In this document: one piece after another, positions 32,747-42,030 of the stretch
How positions within the stretch are numbered: the first letter of the stretch is position 1
Layout of the letters: each line of letters begins with the position of its first letter
Assembly (NCBI RefSeq): GCF_042683685.1
Contig: NZ_JBHUOP010000005.1
Coordinates: 160,350-224,349 of the forward strand
Origin: Timonella corticicola
GTDB lineage: Bacteria > Actinomycetota > Actinomycetes > Actinomycetales > Cellulomonadaceae
Length of the DNA: 64,000 nucleotides
Direction of reading: 5' to 3'
Notes under the pieces: model-generated
Told to the model about the DNA's origin: nothing
The model's database searches: none
What the model saw: only the letters and a program-made list of their open reading frames with translations
Translations under genes and position numbers: made by a program

Positions 32747-34510
32747 CTACGCGTCCTCGTTATCTCCGTGCCACGAATGCCACAGGTCCGCGTATTCCCC
32801 ACCCGCGGCGACCAACTCGTGGTGCGGGCCAATCTCGCTGATTCGACCATCCGTCACCACAGCAACACGATCCGCATCATGCGCGGTGTGCAGCCGGTGT
32901 GCAATCGCCACAACGGTACGGCCCTCAAGGACCGCGTTCAGGGACTGCTCCAGATCACGAGCCGCACGTGGGTCAAGCAAACTGGTGGCCTCGTCGAGAA
33001 TCAGCGTATGTGGATCCAACAGAACCAACCGGGCAAGCGCAATCTGCTGAGCCTGCGCCGGAGTGAGTGTGTGTCCACCTGAACCAACCTCGGTCTGCAA
33101 GCCCTCCGGGAGCCTGTTCGCCCACTCCTGGGCGCCAACCGCGAGAAGCGCACGCTGGAGAGCGGTCTCGTCAGCGTCTGGAGCGGCAAGCAGCAGATTC
33201 TGCGCGAGTGTGCCCACGAACACGTGGTGTTCCTGGGTCACCAGCGCAACATGGCCACGTAGATCCTCAAGTGGAAGATCCACCAGAGGAACCTCGCCCA
33301 CGGTGACTGAGCCGCCGGTCGGCGGGTGAATGCCAGCCAACATGCGGCCAAGCGTGGACTTGCCCGCGCCAGACGGGCCAACCACGGCAAGACGCTCACC
33401 GGGTGCGAGATCAATGTTGATACCGTGCAGGACATTATGACCCTCACGGTAGGCGTATTCGATGCCTGCACCAGAGATGCGCTCGTGCTCGGGGGCGGAG
33501 TCCTTTACTGTGCGGTCGTTCTCAACCTCACCAATGCCGATGATTCGTGCCATCGAGGTGGCGGCGACCTGGGTTTCATCGAGCCAGAACACCAGATCCC
33601 ACACGGGGCCGATCAGTTGCGTGGAGTACAACAGGATCGTGGTCACGGCACCAACCGATGCGTGGCCTTGCGTGACTGCCCAGGCACCCCACACGAGAAC
33701 CACAACAGGGGAGATCGCAAATGCGAAGTCCATTCCAGGGATCAGGACGGTACGCAGATTCAGCGTGCGTCGTTCAGCCTTGATGGCCTTCTTGATGTCA
33801 TCAGCGACCTGTCCTTTGCGGGCCTCGGTCAAGGACAATGCCTCAATCGTGCGTGATCCCTCGACGGACTCGGTGATATCGGCGTACATCTCGGTGTATG
33901 ACGCTGACTCTGCGATGTACGCCTCAGGTGCCCGTGGTAGGTACCACCTGCCCACGAAATACATCACCGGAATGCTGACAAACAGTGCGAGTGCGACTAT
34001 CGGAGAGGCGAAGATCGCTGCGAAAAGCGTGATCACGATCGTTGCGGCGGACACCAGAATCTGTGGTACGCCGAACCGGATCGTGTGCTGCACCCGGTTG
34101 ATGTCGTGCGTGGTGCGGGAGACCAGGTCACCGGTGCCTGAACGCTCGACAATCGAGAGGGGCAACGCGGTCGCGGTCTCCAGGAACTCCTCGCGGAGCC
34201 GCGCGAACACCTTCTCGCCGAAGACCATCGCGTATTCGCGGGCGTACCGGGTGATCGCTGCCTGAGCGACGACGGCAATCACTCCGATGATGATGACCGT
34301 ATTGACGAACTGAGCGGTTGTTCCCGCGGTGACCTCGTCCACGAGTCGACCCATGAGGATCGGACCAGCCAGACCTGCCACTGCCGCCAACCCGTGCAGT
34401 ACCACGATAACGATGAGTTGTTTGCGGTATTTGTGGGCCAGCCCCAGCGCGTAGCGCTTGACGGCGTTTCCGTCGGCTACGGGAAGTTTGGTGGAATCGG
34501 TGGCGCTCAT
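32747..34510 (-). CDS. ABC exporter half-transporter (TM-NBD), Walker A intact, signature degenerate
   Basis: A 587-residue type-I ABC exporter half. Six transmembrane helices (about residues 30-310) precede the nucleotide-binding domain. That domain has Walker A VGPSGAGKSTLG, Walker B LILDEATSLLD and the switch region VVAIAHRL. The signature, normally LSGGQ, reads LTPAQAQQ. It overlaps the partner gene by 4 bp (ATGA). With the partner's opposite defects, only one composite ATP site should be competent. Substrate unknown; likely multidrug/lipid/peptide export. Confidence 0.92.
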   Translation of the reverse strand: MSATDSTKLPVADGNAVKRYALGLAHKYRKQLIVIVVLHGLAAVAGLAGPILMGRLVDEVTAGTTAQFVNTVIIIGVIAVVAQAAITRYAREYAMVFGEKVFARLREEFLETATALPLSIVERSGTGDLVSRTTHDINRVQHTIRFGVPQILVSAATIVITLFAAIFASPIVALALFVSIPVMYFVGRWYLPRAPEAYIAESASYTEMYADITESVEGSRTIEALSLTEARKGQVADDIKKAIKAERRTLNLRTVLIPGMDFAFAISPVVVLVWGAWAVTQGHASVGAVTTILLYSTQLIGPVWDLVFWLDETQVAATSMARIIGIGEVENDRTVKDSAPEHERISGAGIEYAYREGHNVLHGINIDLAPGERLAVVGPSGAGKSTLGRMLAGIHPPTGGSVTVGEVPLVDLPLEDLRGHVALVTQEHHVFVGTLAQNLLLAAPDADETALQRALLAVGAQEWANRLPEGLQTEVGSGGHTLTPAQAQQIALARLVLLDPHTLILDEATSLLDPRAARDLEQSLNAVLEGRTVVAIAHRLHTAHDADRVAVVTDGRISEIGPHHELVAAGGEYADLWHSWHGDNEDA

Positions 34511-36285
34511 GCATTCACCTCCTTTGTGGTGCCTGAAGTATCTACCGTGTTGACCTCGTCGAGGTCACGGCCGACGATGCTTCGGTAGAGTGCACCGACC
34601 GGACCGGTTTCGTGTAGCAGGGATGCGTGAGTGCCCTCGCCTGCAACCCTGTCGTCTTCGCCAAGCACCACCACGTGATCGGCATGCTCAAGGACGAGTG
34701 GACTCGCGGTCACCACGAGCGTGGAGCCACCGCGACGGTAGTTCACCATCTTGGCGCCGATGCGGGACTCCGTGTGTGCGTCAACGGCCGAGGTAGGTTC
34801 GATGAGCACCAGATACGGGGCGCGGGTCAGGAGCACTCGAGCGAGCGAGACGCGCTGACGTTGTCCGCCTGACAGGGAACGACCCTTCTCGGGAAGTTCG
34901 GAGTCGAGTCCCTCAGGGAGCGAGGTCAGGACGTCGTGTGCGTCTGCCACGGTGAGCGCCTCAAGGATTTCGGCGTCGGTGCGATTGCCCCGTGTGACGA
35001 GTCCATCGCGGAGGGTGCCCGCGAAGATGTGCGGGGTTGCTTCGGACAGCACGATGGTTTCGCGCAGTGGCCCCTTCGCATAGTCGCGTAGGAGCGTGCC
35101 ACCGAACGTCACGGGGGTGTCTGCTTCCTCGGCGTCGTTGAAGCGAGTCATCCGGGTGGCGATCGCAGCGGAGACATCGGGGTCCTCGGCAACGAGCGCC
35201 GTGAACGAACCGGGCTTGAGCCGAACACCGGAGACGGTGTCCACAAGAACGCCGTTGGTTGGAAGAGACGTCACGGAGCCCGTATCCGGAGTGTTGTTCT
35301 CGACCGCGAGAACCTTGAGCACCCTGCGGGCACCAACGTTCGCGCGGGTCAGAATCTGCACGGACTGAATGAGGTTCTGGATCGGCCAGACCAGGAACGT
35401 CGCATAACCGTAGAACGTGACAAGTTGGCCGGGCGTGATTGCGCCGGTCAATGCCTCGTGTGCGCCAAGATAAAGGAACAGGGCAACGAACAGGCCGGGA
35501 AGCAGAGTCTGCAGTCCATCCATGTTGGCCTGCACCTTGGCCACGGAGATACCAGCGTTCTCAACCTTGCGCGACTGATCGCGATACCGCGCGGTGAACA
35601 CGGACTCGCCGCCGATTCCACGCAGGATACGCAGGCCGGTCACGGTGTCCGCGCCGAGCGAGGTGAGTCGACCGGTGACCTCACGCTGATATTCCTGGCG
35701 CTTTTGCAGCGGTCGGATCAGGAACAGCAAACAGACTGCCACGGTAGGAAGGCCAATGGACAGCACAAACCCCAGCTTTACCGAGGACTGGAACATCACG
35801 AACGACACCACGATGTAGGTCGCGAACGACCCGAAGAAGCGTGCTGCCTGGAAATAGAGGTCACCGATACGGTGCGCGTCTGAGGTCACGGAGGAGACCA
35901 CTTCACCGGTTGGCAGTTCCACGCTGATTGCGTCGCCAGCACTCGATACCTTGTGTCCGATCAGACGCGAGGTGGCGAGTGCAGCGCGCAGCCAGGACAG
36001 TACGTCGAGACGGTGGCCGTAAGCTCCGGTCACAACCTGGATGAGACCAGCGCCGAGGACGACTGCTGCCCAGAGCCATATTTCGTTGGTGAGCCCGTTG
36101 CCAAGACCCGAGTCGATCGCCTGTCCGATCGCGTACGGCCTGGCTGCTGGGGCAAGGAAACTGATGATTCCGAGCACCGTGGCACCGGTCAGGATCAGTT
36201 TTTGTTGCCCTGCCAGCCACAGGAAGTAGCGCGGAACGGACGATAGAGCCTTGGTGGAGGGCGTTGCTTGAGGTATTTTCCACAC
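34507..36285 (-). CDS. ABC exporter half-transporter (TM-NBD), signature intact, Walker A/B degenerate
   Basis: A 592-residue partner of the preceding ABC gene. The transmembrane part resembles that of the partner. In the nucleotide-binding domain the signature RSLSGGQRQRVSLARVLL is perfect, but the Walker A site reads ALVAEDPDVSAAIATRM, with no GKS/T. Walker B reads YLVLIEPTSAVD (the Asp replaced) and the H-loop histidine is missing (VVTASPLV). The subunit can therefore complete the partner's ATP site but not hydrolyse ATP itself. The GTG start at 36285 is the first in frame. Confidence 0.92.
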   Translation of the reverse strand: MWKIPQATPSTKALSSVPRYFLWLAGQQKLILTGATVLGIISFLAPAARPYAIGQAIDSGLGNGLTNEIWLWAAVVLGAGLIQVVTGAYGHRLDVLSWLRAALATSRLIGHKVSSAGDAISVELPTGEVVSSVTSDAHRIGDLYFQAARFFGSFATYIVVSFVMFQSSVKLGFVLSIGLPTVAVCLLFLIRPLQKRQEYQREVTGRLTSLGADTVTGLRILRGIGGESVFTARYRDQSRKVENAGISVAKVQANMDGLQTLLPGLFVALFLYLGAHEALTGAITPGQLVTFYGYATFLVWPIQNLIQSVQILTRANVGARRVLKVLAVENNTPDTGSVTSLPTNGVLVDTVSGVRLKPGSFTALVAEDPDVSAAIATRMTRFNDAEEADTPVTFGGTLLRDYAKGPLRETIVLSEATPHIFAGTLRDGLVTRGNRTDAEILEALTVADAHDVLTSLPEGLDSELPEKGRSLSGGQRQRVSLARVLLTRAPYLVLIEPTSAVDAHTESRIGAKMVNYRRGGSTLVVTASPLVLEHADHVVVLGEDDRVAGEGTHASLLHETGPVGALYRSIVGRDLDEVNTVDTSGTTKEVNA

Positions 36286-36385
36286 AAGGTTTTACATTAG
36301 GCTGGGGACGGGGTCCATGCGAGTTTATTTCCGCGAAGTCGCATGACTCGTCCCGCGAATCGACACATCTCACGAAAAGAGCATC

Positions 36386-36769
36386 ATGACCTCGGCTCAG
36401 CCGCCCATTGATCAAGACCTTACGATCCGCAAGGCAGAATCCGCGTTGACCAGGTATCGGGTCATGGCGATCATCACCGGTGTGATGTTGTTGTTGCTGG
36501 TTGTGGAGATGCTCATCATCTACGTTTTCAAACGCACAGATCTGAAACCGTACATTGCGTGGATCCCGTTCGCGCACGGGTGGATCTATGTGGTCTACCT
36601 GATCACGGTCGTGGACCTGTGGATCAAGATGCGATGGGGGTTTGGCCGCCTCATCTCCCTTGTGCTCGCTGGTGTTGTCCCCGTGCTGTCGTTCATCGTG
36701 GAGGCCCGCGTCACCAAGGAGGCCCGTGCCCGCATTGCCGCTGCTCGTGAGTTATTGAGCAGCAGGTAA
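36386..36769 (+). CDS. DUF3817 integral membrane protein
   Basis: A 127-residue protein with three membrane helices (about residues 26-47, 55-78 and 88-106). The segments YRVMAIITGVMLLLLVVEML, IPFAHGWIYVVYLITVVDLW and RLISLVLAGVVPVLSFIVE match the DUF3817 family often found beside guaA in actinobacteria. The loops are basic. AAAAGAG lies upstream of the ATG. Function unknown. The secreted HExxH protein starts 8 bp later, so they probably share a transcript. Confidence 0.8.
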   Translation: MTSAQPPIDQDLTIRKAESALTRYRVMAIITGVMLLLLVVEMLIIYVFKRTDLKPYIAWIPFAHGWIYVVYLITVVDLWIKMRWGFGRLISLVLAGVVPVLSFIVEARVTKEARARIAAARELLSSR

Positions 36770-36777
36770 CGGTTCTG

Positions 36778-37518
36778 ATGGCTGCTTTTCGACGAGTCGG
36801 GTTGTTCCTGCGTTCCCTCACCCTAGTGCTCGTACTCGTTGAAGGGGCGACCCCTGCGACTGCGGTGGTGCTGCCGCTGGCGGCGCAACCGCAAGCAGCG
36901 CTGCACAGTATGGCTGCGACGCCGCAGCGCGCCGTTGCTCAGGTCCCACTCGGCGAAGGCGAGTTGGCCCTGATGCGGGACCTGCTCGTCGCGAATGGAC
37001 TTGAGAACCAACTGTGCGATCCCGTGGGACAAATGGCCGGGTCGTTGGCCGATGTCCTAAGGTCGGGAGGCTTCGCGGCGGCGCGCTGTGCGGGGGAGCG
37101 GTCCTACGAATCTCTCGCGCAGGGGCGAATCTCCCTGTCGCAGGCTGTCGATCTGGGCAGCGACTGTGTGGCCCTCGATCTCACTGGGAACGTGATTAAG
37201 TCATATAGTCCCGAATCGTCAGAAAACTCGGCGGTACTGAGTGGCAGATGGATCAACGCCTGCTTTTCTGACACCAGCATCTGGGCGCAGCGGGGCGGCA
37301 CGATGTACGGCAACACGTTCTTGACATCTGCTGCCCAAGACGATTTTCTCGCGAGACCCGAAATCGCCGAGGTGCTCGCCCACGAATACCGACACACGCT
37401 CCAGTGGCGCCTACTGGGATACGGGTTCCCAGGGGCGTATCTCATCGCCGGCAACAATGCCTGCACCAACATCTTTGAGATCACCGCAGGACTTGAAGAC
37501 GGCGGATACGTCTGCTAA
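36778..37518 (+). CDS. Secreted cysteine-rich protein with HExxH zinc-protease motif
   Basis: A 246-residue protein with an N-terminal signal peptide (residues ~1-35). HEYRH in EVLAHEYRHTLQWRLLG (about residues 202-206) is an HExxH zinc-binding motif. A glutamate ~30 residues later (NIFEITAGLEDGG) could be the third ligand, as in gluzincin-type metallopeptidases. Six cysteines in the mature part suggest disulfides. No close family was recognised, so peptidase activity is inferred from the motif only. It lies between the DUF3817 gene and guaA. Confidence 0.65.
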   Translation: MAAFRRVGLFLRSLTLVLVLVEGATPATAVVLPLAAQPQAALHSMAATPQRAVAQVPLGEGELALMRDLLVANGLENQLCDPVGQMAGSLADVLRSGGFAAARCAGERSYESLAQGRISLSQAVDLGSDCVALDLTGNVIKSYSPESSENSAVLSGRWINACFSDTSIWAQRGGTMYGNTFLTSAAQDDFLARPEIAEVLAHEYRHTLQWRLLGYGFPGAYLIAGNNACTNIFEITAGLEDGGYVC

Positions 37519-37589
37519 CCACCATCAACCTGCACTGCGCGGGTGCGCTGGATCACGAGACTGATCCATCCTTGCCGCGCAAACCCAAG

Positions 37590-37595
37590 TAACAT
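37590..37595 (+). promoter_or_regulatory. -10 box of leaderless guaA
   Basis: TAACAT, six bases, then GTG at 37602. Confidence 0.55.
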
Positions 37596-37601
37596 AGTGG
37601 C

Positions 37602-39182
37602 GTGACCCAAACTCAAGGATCTTCACCACGTCCCGTCCTCGTGGTCGATTTTGGTGCCCAATACGCACAACTCATCGCACGCCGTGTGCGCGAGGCCCGC
37701 GTCTACTCCGAAATCGTCCCCCACACCTTCACTGTTGAGCAGATGCTCGCCAAGAACCCGGCGGCCATCATCCTCTCCGGTGGACCATCCTCCGTGTATG
37801 AGGAGGGTGCTCCATCCGTTGACGCGGCTCTGTTCGAAGCCGGTGTGCCCGTCCTCGGCATCTGCTACGGCTTCCAAGCCATGGCGAACGCGCTCGGTGG
37901 AACCGTCGCACAGACCGGCGTCCGCGAATACGGTGGAACCGATGTCGACGTCACCGTCTCTGGAACCCTCCTGAGCGGCTCCGACGCGCAGCAGCGCACC
38001 TGGATGAGCCATGGCGACGCAGTGCACGCGGCTCCAGAGGGCTTCACCGTGCTCGCAACCTCGCCCGGCGCCCCGGTGGCCGCGTTTGAGGACGCCAACC
38101 GCAAACTGTTCGGAATGCAGTGGCATCCAGAGGTCAAGCACTCCCTGCAGGGTCAAGCGGCGCTCGAGAACTTCCTTTACAACGGTGCCGGCCTCACCCC
38201 TGACTGGACCCCAGGCAACGTCATCGCCGACCAGATCGCGCACATCCGCGAGCAGGTCGGAGAAGACCGCGTCATCTGCGGCCTGTCCGGTGGCGTTGAC
38301 TCATCCGTTGCGGCAGCACTCGTGCAGCGTGCCATCGGCAACCAACTCACCTGCGTATTCGTGGACCACGGTCTCATGCGTGCAGGTGAGGTCGAGCAGG
38401 TGGAAAAGGACTTCGTTGCGGCTACCGGCGTTCAACTCAAGGTTGTTGACGCACGCCAACAGTTCCTCGAGGCACTCGCAGGCGTGAGCGACCCAGAGAC
38501 CAAACGCAAGATCATCGGCCGCGAGTTCATCCGCACCTTTGAAGCGGCAGCGCGTGAGATCGTTGAGGAAGCTGGTGAGTCCGGGGCCGAGGTCAAGTGG
38601 CTCGTCCAGGGAACCCTGTACCCGGACGTTGTCGAATCCGGCGGTGGCGAGGGCGCGGCAAACATCAAATCGCACCACAACGTGGGTGGTCTGCCAGACG
38701 ACCTCCAGTTCAAACTGATCGAACCGCTCCGCGCCCTGTTCAAGGACGAGGTCCGCGCTGTTGGTGTGGAACTCGGAGTGCCGGATGAGATTGTGTGGCG
38801 TCAGCCATTCCCAGGACCGGGTCTTGGTATCCGAATTGTCGGCGAAGTGACCGCCGAACGTTTGGATCTGTTGCGTGAGGCAGACGCGATTGCGCGCGAA
38901 GAACTCACCAAGGCTGGACTCGACCGCGACATCTGGCAGTGCCCGGTCGTTCTCCTCGCGGATGTCCGTTCCGTGGGTGTTCAAGGTGATGGGCGCACGT
39001 ATGGACACCCCATCGTGCTGCGTCCTGTCTCCTCCGAGGATGCCATGACAGCCGACTGGTCACGCGTACCCTACGAGGTGCTCGCAACGATTTCGACCCG
39101 CATCACCAATGAGGTCAAAGAAGTAAACCGAGTCGTGCTCGATGTGACATCTAAGCCGCCAGGAACAATCGAGTGGGAATAA
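37602..39182 (+). CDS. guaA: GMP synthase (glutamine-hydrolysing)
   Basis: A 526-residue enzyme that aminates XMP to GMP using glutamine and ATP. The N-terminal class I glutamine amidotransferase has ILSGGPSSVYEEGAP, the nucleophile in VLGICYGFQAMA and QWHPEVKHS. The ATP pyrophosphatase domain has the PP-loop GLSGGVDSSVAAAL. The C-terminal dimerisation domain contains RQPFPGPGLGIRIVGEVT and ends with KPPGTIEWE. It completes the GMP pathway with guaB earlier in the window. Confidence 0.97.
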   Translation: MTQTQGSSPRPVLVVDFGAQYAQLIARRVREARVYSEIVPHTFTVEQMLAKNPAAIILSGGPSSVYEEGAPSVDAALFEAGVPVLGICYGFQAMANALGGTVAQTGVREYGGTDVDVTVSGTLLSGSDAQQRTWMSHGDAVHAAPEGFTVLATSPGAPVAAFEDANRKLFGMQWHPEVKHSLQGQAALENFLYNGAGLTPDWTPGNVIADQIAHIREQVGEDRVICGLSGGVDSSVAAALVQRAIGNQLTCVFVDHGLMRAGEVEQVEKDFVAATGVQLKVVDARQQFLEALAGVSDPETKRKIIGREFIRTFEAAAREIVEEAGESGAEVKWLVQGTLYPDVVESGGGEGAANIKSHHNVGGLPDDLQFKLIEPLRALFKDEVRAVGVELGVPDEIVWRQPFPGPGLGIRIVGEVTAERLDLLREADAIAREELTKAGLDRDIWQCPVVLLADVRSVGVQGDGRTYGHPIVLRPVSSEDAMTADWSRVPYEVLATISTRITNEVKEVNRVVLDVTSKPPGTIEWE

Positions 39183-39301
39183 TTTTGCAAAAATGATATC
39201 GGTCTAGGACTCAATGCCTACGTCCTATGTCATTTAACTGGATATAAATATCTTGTTGGTTCTTAGACATCACCACTCACCACGGAAAGCGGGTAAACCC
39301 C

Positions 39302-39925
39302 ATGTCCACCACAGTCACCGTAAACCAGAACAAGACCCCTAAGCTCCTGGGTCTGATCGTCACCATCCTCGGTGCGGTCATGCTCGTTGCAGGTCTCGCG
39401 GTTTACATCTTCGCAAGCGGCTACCTGAAGGACGAGCGCATCACTGTTTCTGCGGATGCAGCTTCCTTCGCAGGCAAGCAGGTTGCCGGCCCATTCACCG
39501 CATTCGCGCAGGCCGACATCATCAACACCCACGCACTCGCAGTCCCAGACGTTGCGACCCTCGACCCAGCGATCTCCAACGCAGCGGAGTTCGCTGAGGA
39601 ACTCGGCAACAAGACCTACGCCGAGCTTGGCGGAATCGGTAACAAGTACAAGGACGAAGTAACTGCGCTCAAGTCTGGTGGCGCAACCGACGAAGACCCA
39701 GCAGTTGTTGAAGCACAGGCAAAGGCCGACGCGGCAGGAGCAAAGCGCACCTCGGTCATGAACGGTTCGTTCCTCCGTGCCTCGCTGTTCACGTCGGTGG
39801 TCTCCTTCGGCGTTGCAACCCTCGTCATGGGTGTCGGTGTGGTCTTCGGCCTCACCGGTTACGCAATCATCCGCCTCTCGGACGGCGCAGTCGTCGAAAC
39901 CAAGAAGGCAGTTGCCTCCGAGTGA
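39302..39925 (+). CDS. Two-helix membrane protein of unknown function (family often misnamed 'LigA aromatic ring-opening dioxygenase')
   Basis: A 207-residue protein. The N-terminus MSTTVTVNQNKTPKLLGLI leads into helix 1 (about 15-38). An Ala-rich extracytoplasmic domain (VSADAASFAGKQVAGPFTAFA, split) follows, then helix 2 (about 160-187) with TSVVSFGVATLVMGVGVVFG. A related protein is encoded by the next gene with the same plan. Such proteins carry a meaningless dioxygenase label in databases; no catalytic feature is visible. GGAAAG precedes the ATG. A strong terminator follows. Confidence 0.75.
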   Translation: MSTTVTVNQNKTPKLLGLIVTILGAVMLVAGLAVYIFASGYLKDERITVSADAASFAGKQVAGPFTAFAQADIINTHALAVPDVATLDPAISNAAEFAEELGNKTYAELGGIGNKYKDEVTALKSGGATDEDPAVVEAQAKADAAGAKRTSVMNGSFLRASLFTSVVSFGVATLVMGVGVVFGLTGYAIIRLSDGAVVETKKAVASE

Positions 39926-39969
39926 TGCAGGTCTCGATCACATGAATCTTTGATCGAATAGCAGAACGT

Positions 39970-40008
39970 AAAAAGTGTGGGAAGCCAAAATGGCTTCCCA
40001 CACTTTTT
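39970..40008 (+). terminator. Intrinsic terminator after the two-helix membrane protein
   Basis: A perfect 18-bp stem (39970-39987 with 39991-40008) with an AAA loop. A-rich on the left and T-rich on the right, so it can act in both directions. Confidence 0.9.
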
Positions 40009-40147
40009 GTATTCACGCGTGTGCCGCGATGCCGATGCCTTTGTGTTTCGGTAAATTCAAGGCAGACGAAACATCCGAGTTGATGTATTCGCTTGTCGCA
40101 GGGAAAGCAGGCGCTGCCCGATCCAGCGTCCGCAACAAGGAGGAACA

Positions 40148-41746
40148 GTGAGTTCACGAATTACGATCAAGCCGACACCCGCGCTGGGGTTTGGTGGCTT
40201 GATTGCGATCATCGTTGGTGTGTTGATGATTCTTGGTGGTGGGATCGCCTGGGCGATGGTTTCTCAGCAACTTGCATCTGAAAACATCTATGTGGCAAAG
40301 GACGCTCCATTTTTTGCCGACCGTCTCGTCAACGACCCGCTCTCGGCCTACGCACAGGCCGAGGCGATCAACAAGCACGCTCTTGAGGCGAGTGGTGGAA
40401 AGACCTATGCCGAACTTGCCCAAGACGATCCGACCCGCCAGGTCGTCATGAATGCAGCCTTCCTACGTTCATCGCTGTTCACTTCGGTGGTCTCATTCGG
40501 GGTTGCCGCCCTAGCAATGGGTACCGGTCTCGTCTTCGTCATCATCGGCTGGGCATTACGCCGATCAGCTGGCGGACCACCGATCGTGATCGACCTTGAC
40601 TCCAGTGCGCCCGTGGTTGTGGCGAACCAGCACGGAACCGTACTGAACGCGGAGTCCCATCTCTCTGACGAGCCCTCGGCTCCCGACGTCGCGTCCAGTT
40701 CGCGTGCCGGTGAGGCAGTAACCTCCGTCCAAAGCGCTCCGACTGCCTCGGTTCCCGTGCCTGGTGCCGGACCGGTCCCAGCGCCATCTCGCGCACCGGT
40801 TCCACCAGCCGCTACGTCATCTGCTTCCGTCGCTCCTATCGAACGTAGGCCAATCACCACCGTCTTCCCGAATGCAGCGACCTCGCCCGTGCATGCGAGC
40901 GCACCAAGTCCTGAACACTCGGATACCCAGGCTGGGGATACAACCAAAACGCGAGTCTCATCACCGGACGCTGCAACGAAGCCAACTGACATATCAGAAC
41001 CCGTCTCCATGTCTCCACGTGCAGAACGTGAGTTGACCAAGCCGCCGACCCTACCAACCCCAGTTGTCGCGCCATCACGTAACTCGACTCGCGCGACCAC
41101 TGGCATGCAGCCAACTGTGCCAAATGGCCCGGGATCTTCTACCCTTCCCGCAACCAACGTCCCATCTGTCCCATCAGCGGCAACGGGTGCGACACCGGTA
41201 GTTAACCCGGCGACAGGTGGACAGAACGGGCTACGTCCACTGACGCGCTCGCCGCTTCCGGTTCGATCTTCTGCCTCGGTCCGTTCGGCGACTTCGGCTC
41301 GAACCGCGACCTCCGCTCACACCGCGACGTCGGCGCGTTCAGCAGCATCGGCCTCGACTGGGGCGTTGCCAGCCATCCCAAGTTTTGATGACCTGATCGC
41401 ACCCGAGAACTCAGCATCGATCTCACGGGCGTCCCGCTCGCAGCGGGCTCTCAACGAATCACGTCGCCGGGTTGAGGAGGAACAGACCCGAACCGGAATG
41501 ACCGGAACCATCCCGATCGTTGGCGGTGAAACCAGGCGTTCGCGTTCTCAAGGCTCAGCCGCTTCGCCAACAGATGCCCCTGCTGCTCCAGTGTCACAAA
41601 CGTCAGCCAAGTCGGCGGCGAGTGCCGCCGAGGTAAGCCCGTTCGCTCCCGACGCCAAGCGTGAGGTTACGGAAAGCGAGGCCAAGGAACCCCGCCCGAT
41701 CACTGGCGCTATCTCGTGGCAGAGCCCGCAAGATCGCCTGAAGTAA
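40148..41746 (+). CDS. Two-helix membrane protein with long disordered Ser/Thr/Pro/Ala-rich tail
   Basis: A 532-residue paralogue of the preceding gene in its first ~140 residues: helix 1 (15-38), an ectodomain with ENIYVAKDAPFFADRLVNDP, helix 2 (~108-137) with SSLFTSVVSFGVAALAMGTG. The remaining ~390 residues are low-complexity, with repeats such as SARTATSAHTATSARSAAS near residues 380-400. Scattered basic and acidic patches predict a disordered cytoplasmic tail. AAGGAGG lies just before the GTG. Function unknown; a scaffold or phosphorylation target is possible. Confidence 0.75.
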   Translation: MSSRITIKPTPALGFGGLIAIIVGVLMILGGGIAWAMVSQQLASENIYVAKDAPFFADRLVNDPLSAYAQAEAINKHALEASGGKTYAELAQDDPTRQVVMNAAFLRSSLFTSVVSFGVAALAMGTGLVFVIIGWALRRSAGGPPIVIDLDSSAPVVVANQHGTVLNAESHLSDEPSAPDVASSSRAGEAVTSVQSAPTASVPVPGAGPVPAPSRAPVPPAATSSASVAPIERRPITTVFPNAATSPVHASAPSPEHSDTQAGDTTKTRVSSPDAATKPTDISEPVSMSPRAERELTKPPTLPTPVVAPSRNSTRATTGMQPTVPNGPGSSTLPATNVPSVPSAATGATPVVNPATGGQNGLRPLTRSPLPVRSSASVRSATSARTATSAHTATSARSAASASTGALPAIPSFDDLIAPENSASISRASRSQRALNESRRRVEEEQTRTGMTGTIPIVGGETRRSRSQGSAASPTDAPAAPVSQTSAKSAASAAEVSPFAPDAKREVTESEAKEPRPITGAISWQSPQDRLK

Positions 41747-41860
41747 ATCGGTCCTTTCCGGTTTGAGAGTGCTGGATTCTTCACTCACCGTGTTTGCGAG
41801 TGCTAGTTTGGCCGCTCTTCAGGTGGGAAGTAGGTCTGTGAGTGTCGTATACACTCACTT

Positions 41861-41916
41861 AACGACGAGTGGGCTGGGCCGCCAGATAAAACTGGCGGCC
41901 CAGCCCACTCGTCGTT
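41861..41916. terminator. Perfect 25-bp inverted repeat, bidirectional terminator candidate
   Basis: The left arm at 41861-41885 and right arm at 41892-41916 are fully complementary, loop ATAAAA. It lies between convergent genes and just upstream of a 67-bp element. It is preceded by the smaller palindrome GTGAGTGT-cgtat-ACACTCAC at 41838-41858. Confidence 0.75.
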
Positions 41917-41937
41917 CATCGGAATCTCACAATGACT

Positions 41938-42004
41938 CGGTGGGGCTGTTTTGGTCCGGGTACACAGTCAGAAACTGCGTACCCGGACCAAAACAGCCCC
42001 ACCG
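41938..42004 (+). repeat. 67-bp palindromic element, copy D
   Basis: The 26-bp arms pair perfectly (41938-41963 with 41979-42004) around a 15-base loop that can extend the stem by a further short pairing. Outer sequence CGGTGGGGCTGTTTTGGTCC; total length 67 bp. Confidence 0.85.
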
Positions 42005-42030
42005 GCTTGTTCGCTGCGTGAGTGTTCCTG

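Noticed and set aside
39302..41746. Aromatic ring-opening dioxygenase (LigA) for the two-helix membrane proteins
   Set aside because: There is no metal-binding or dioxygenase motif; the proteins are two membrane helices with an ectodomain and, in one case, a disordered tail.
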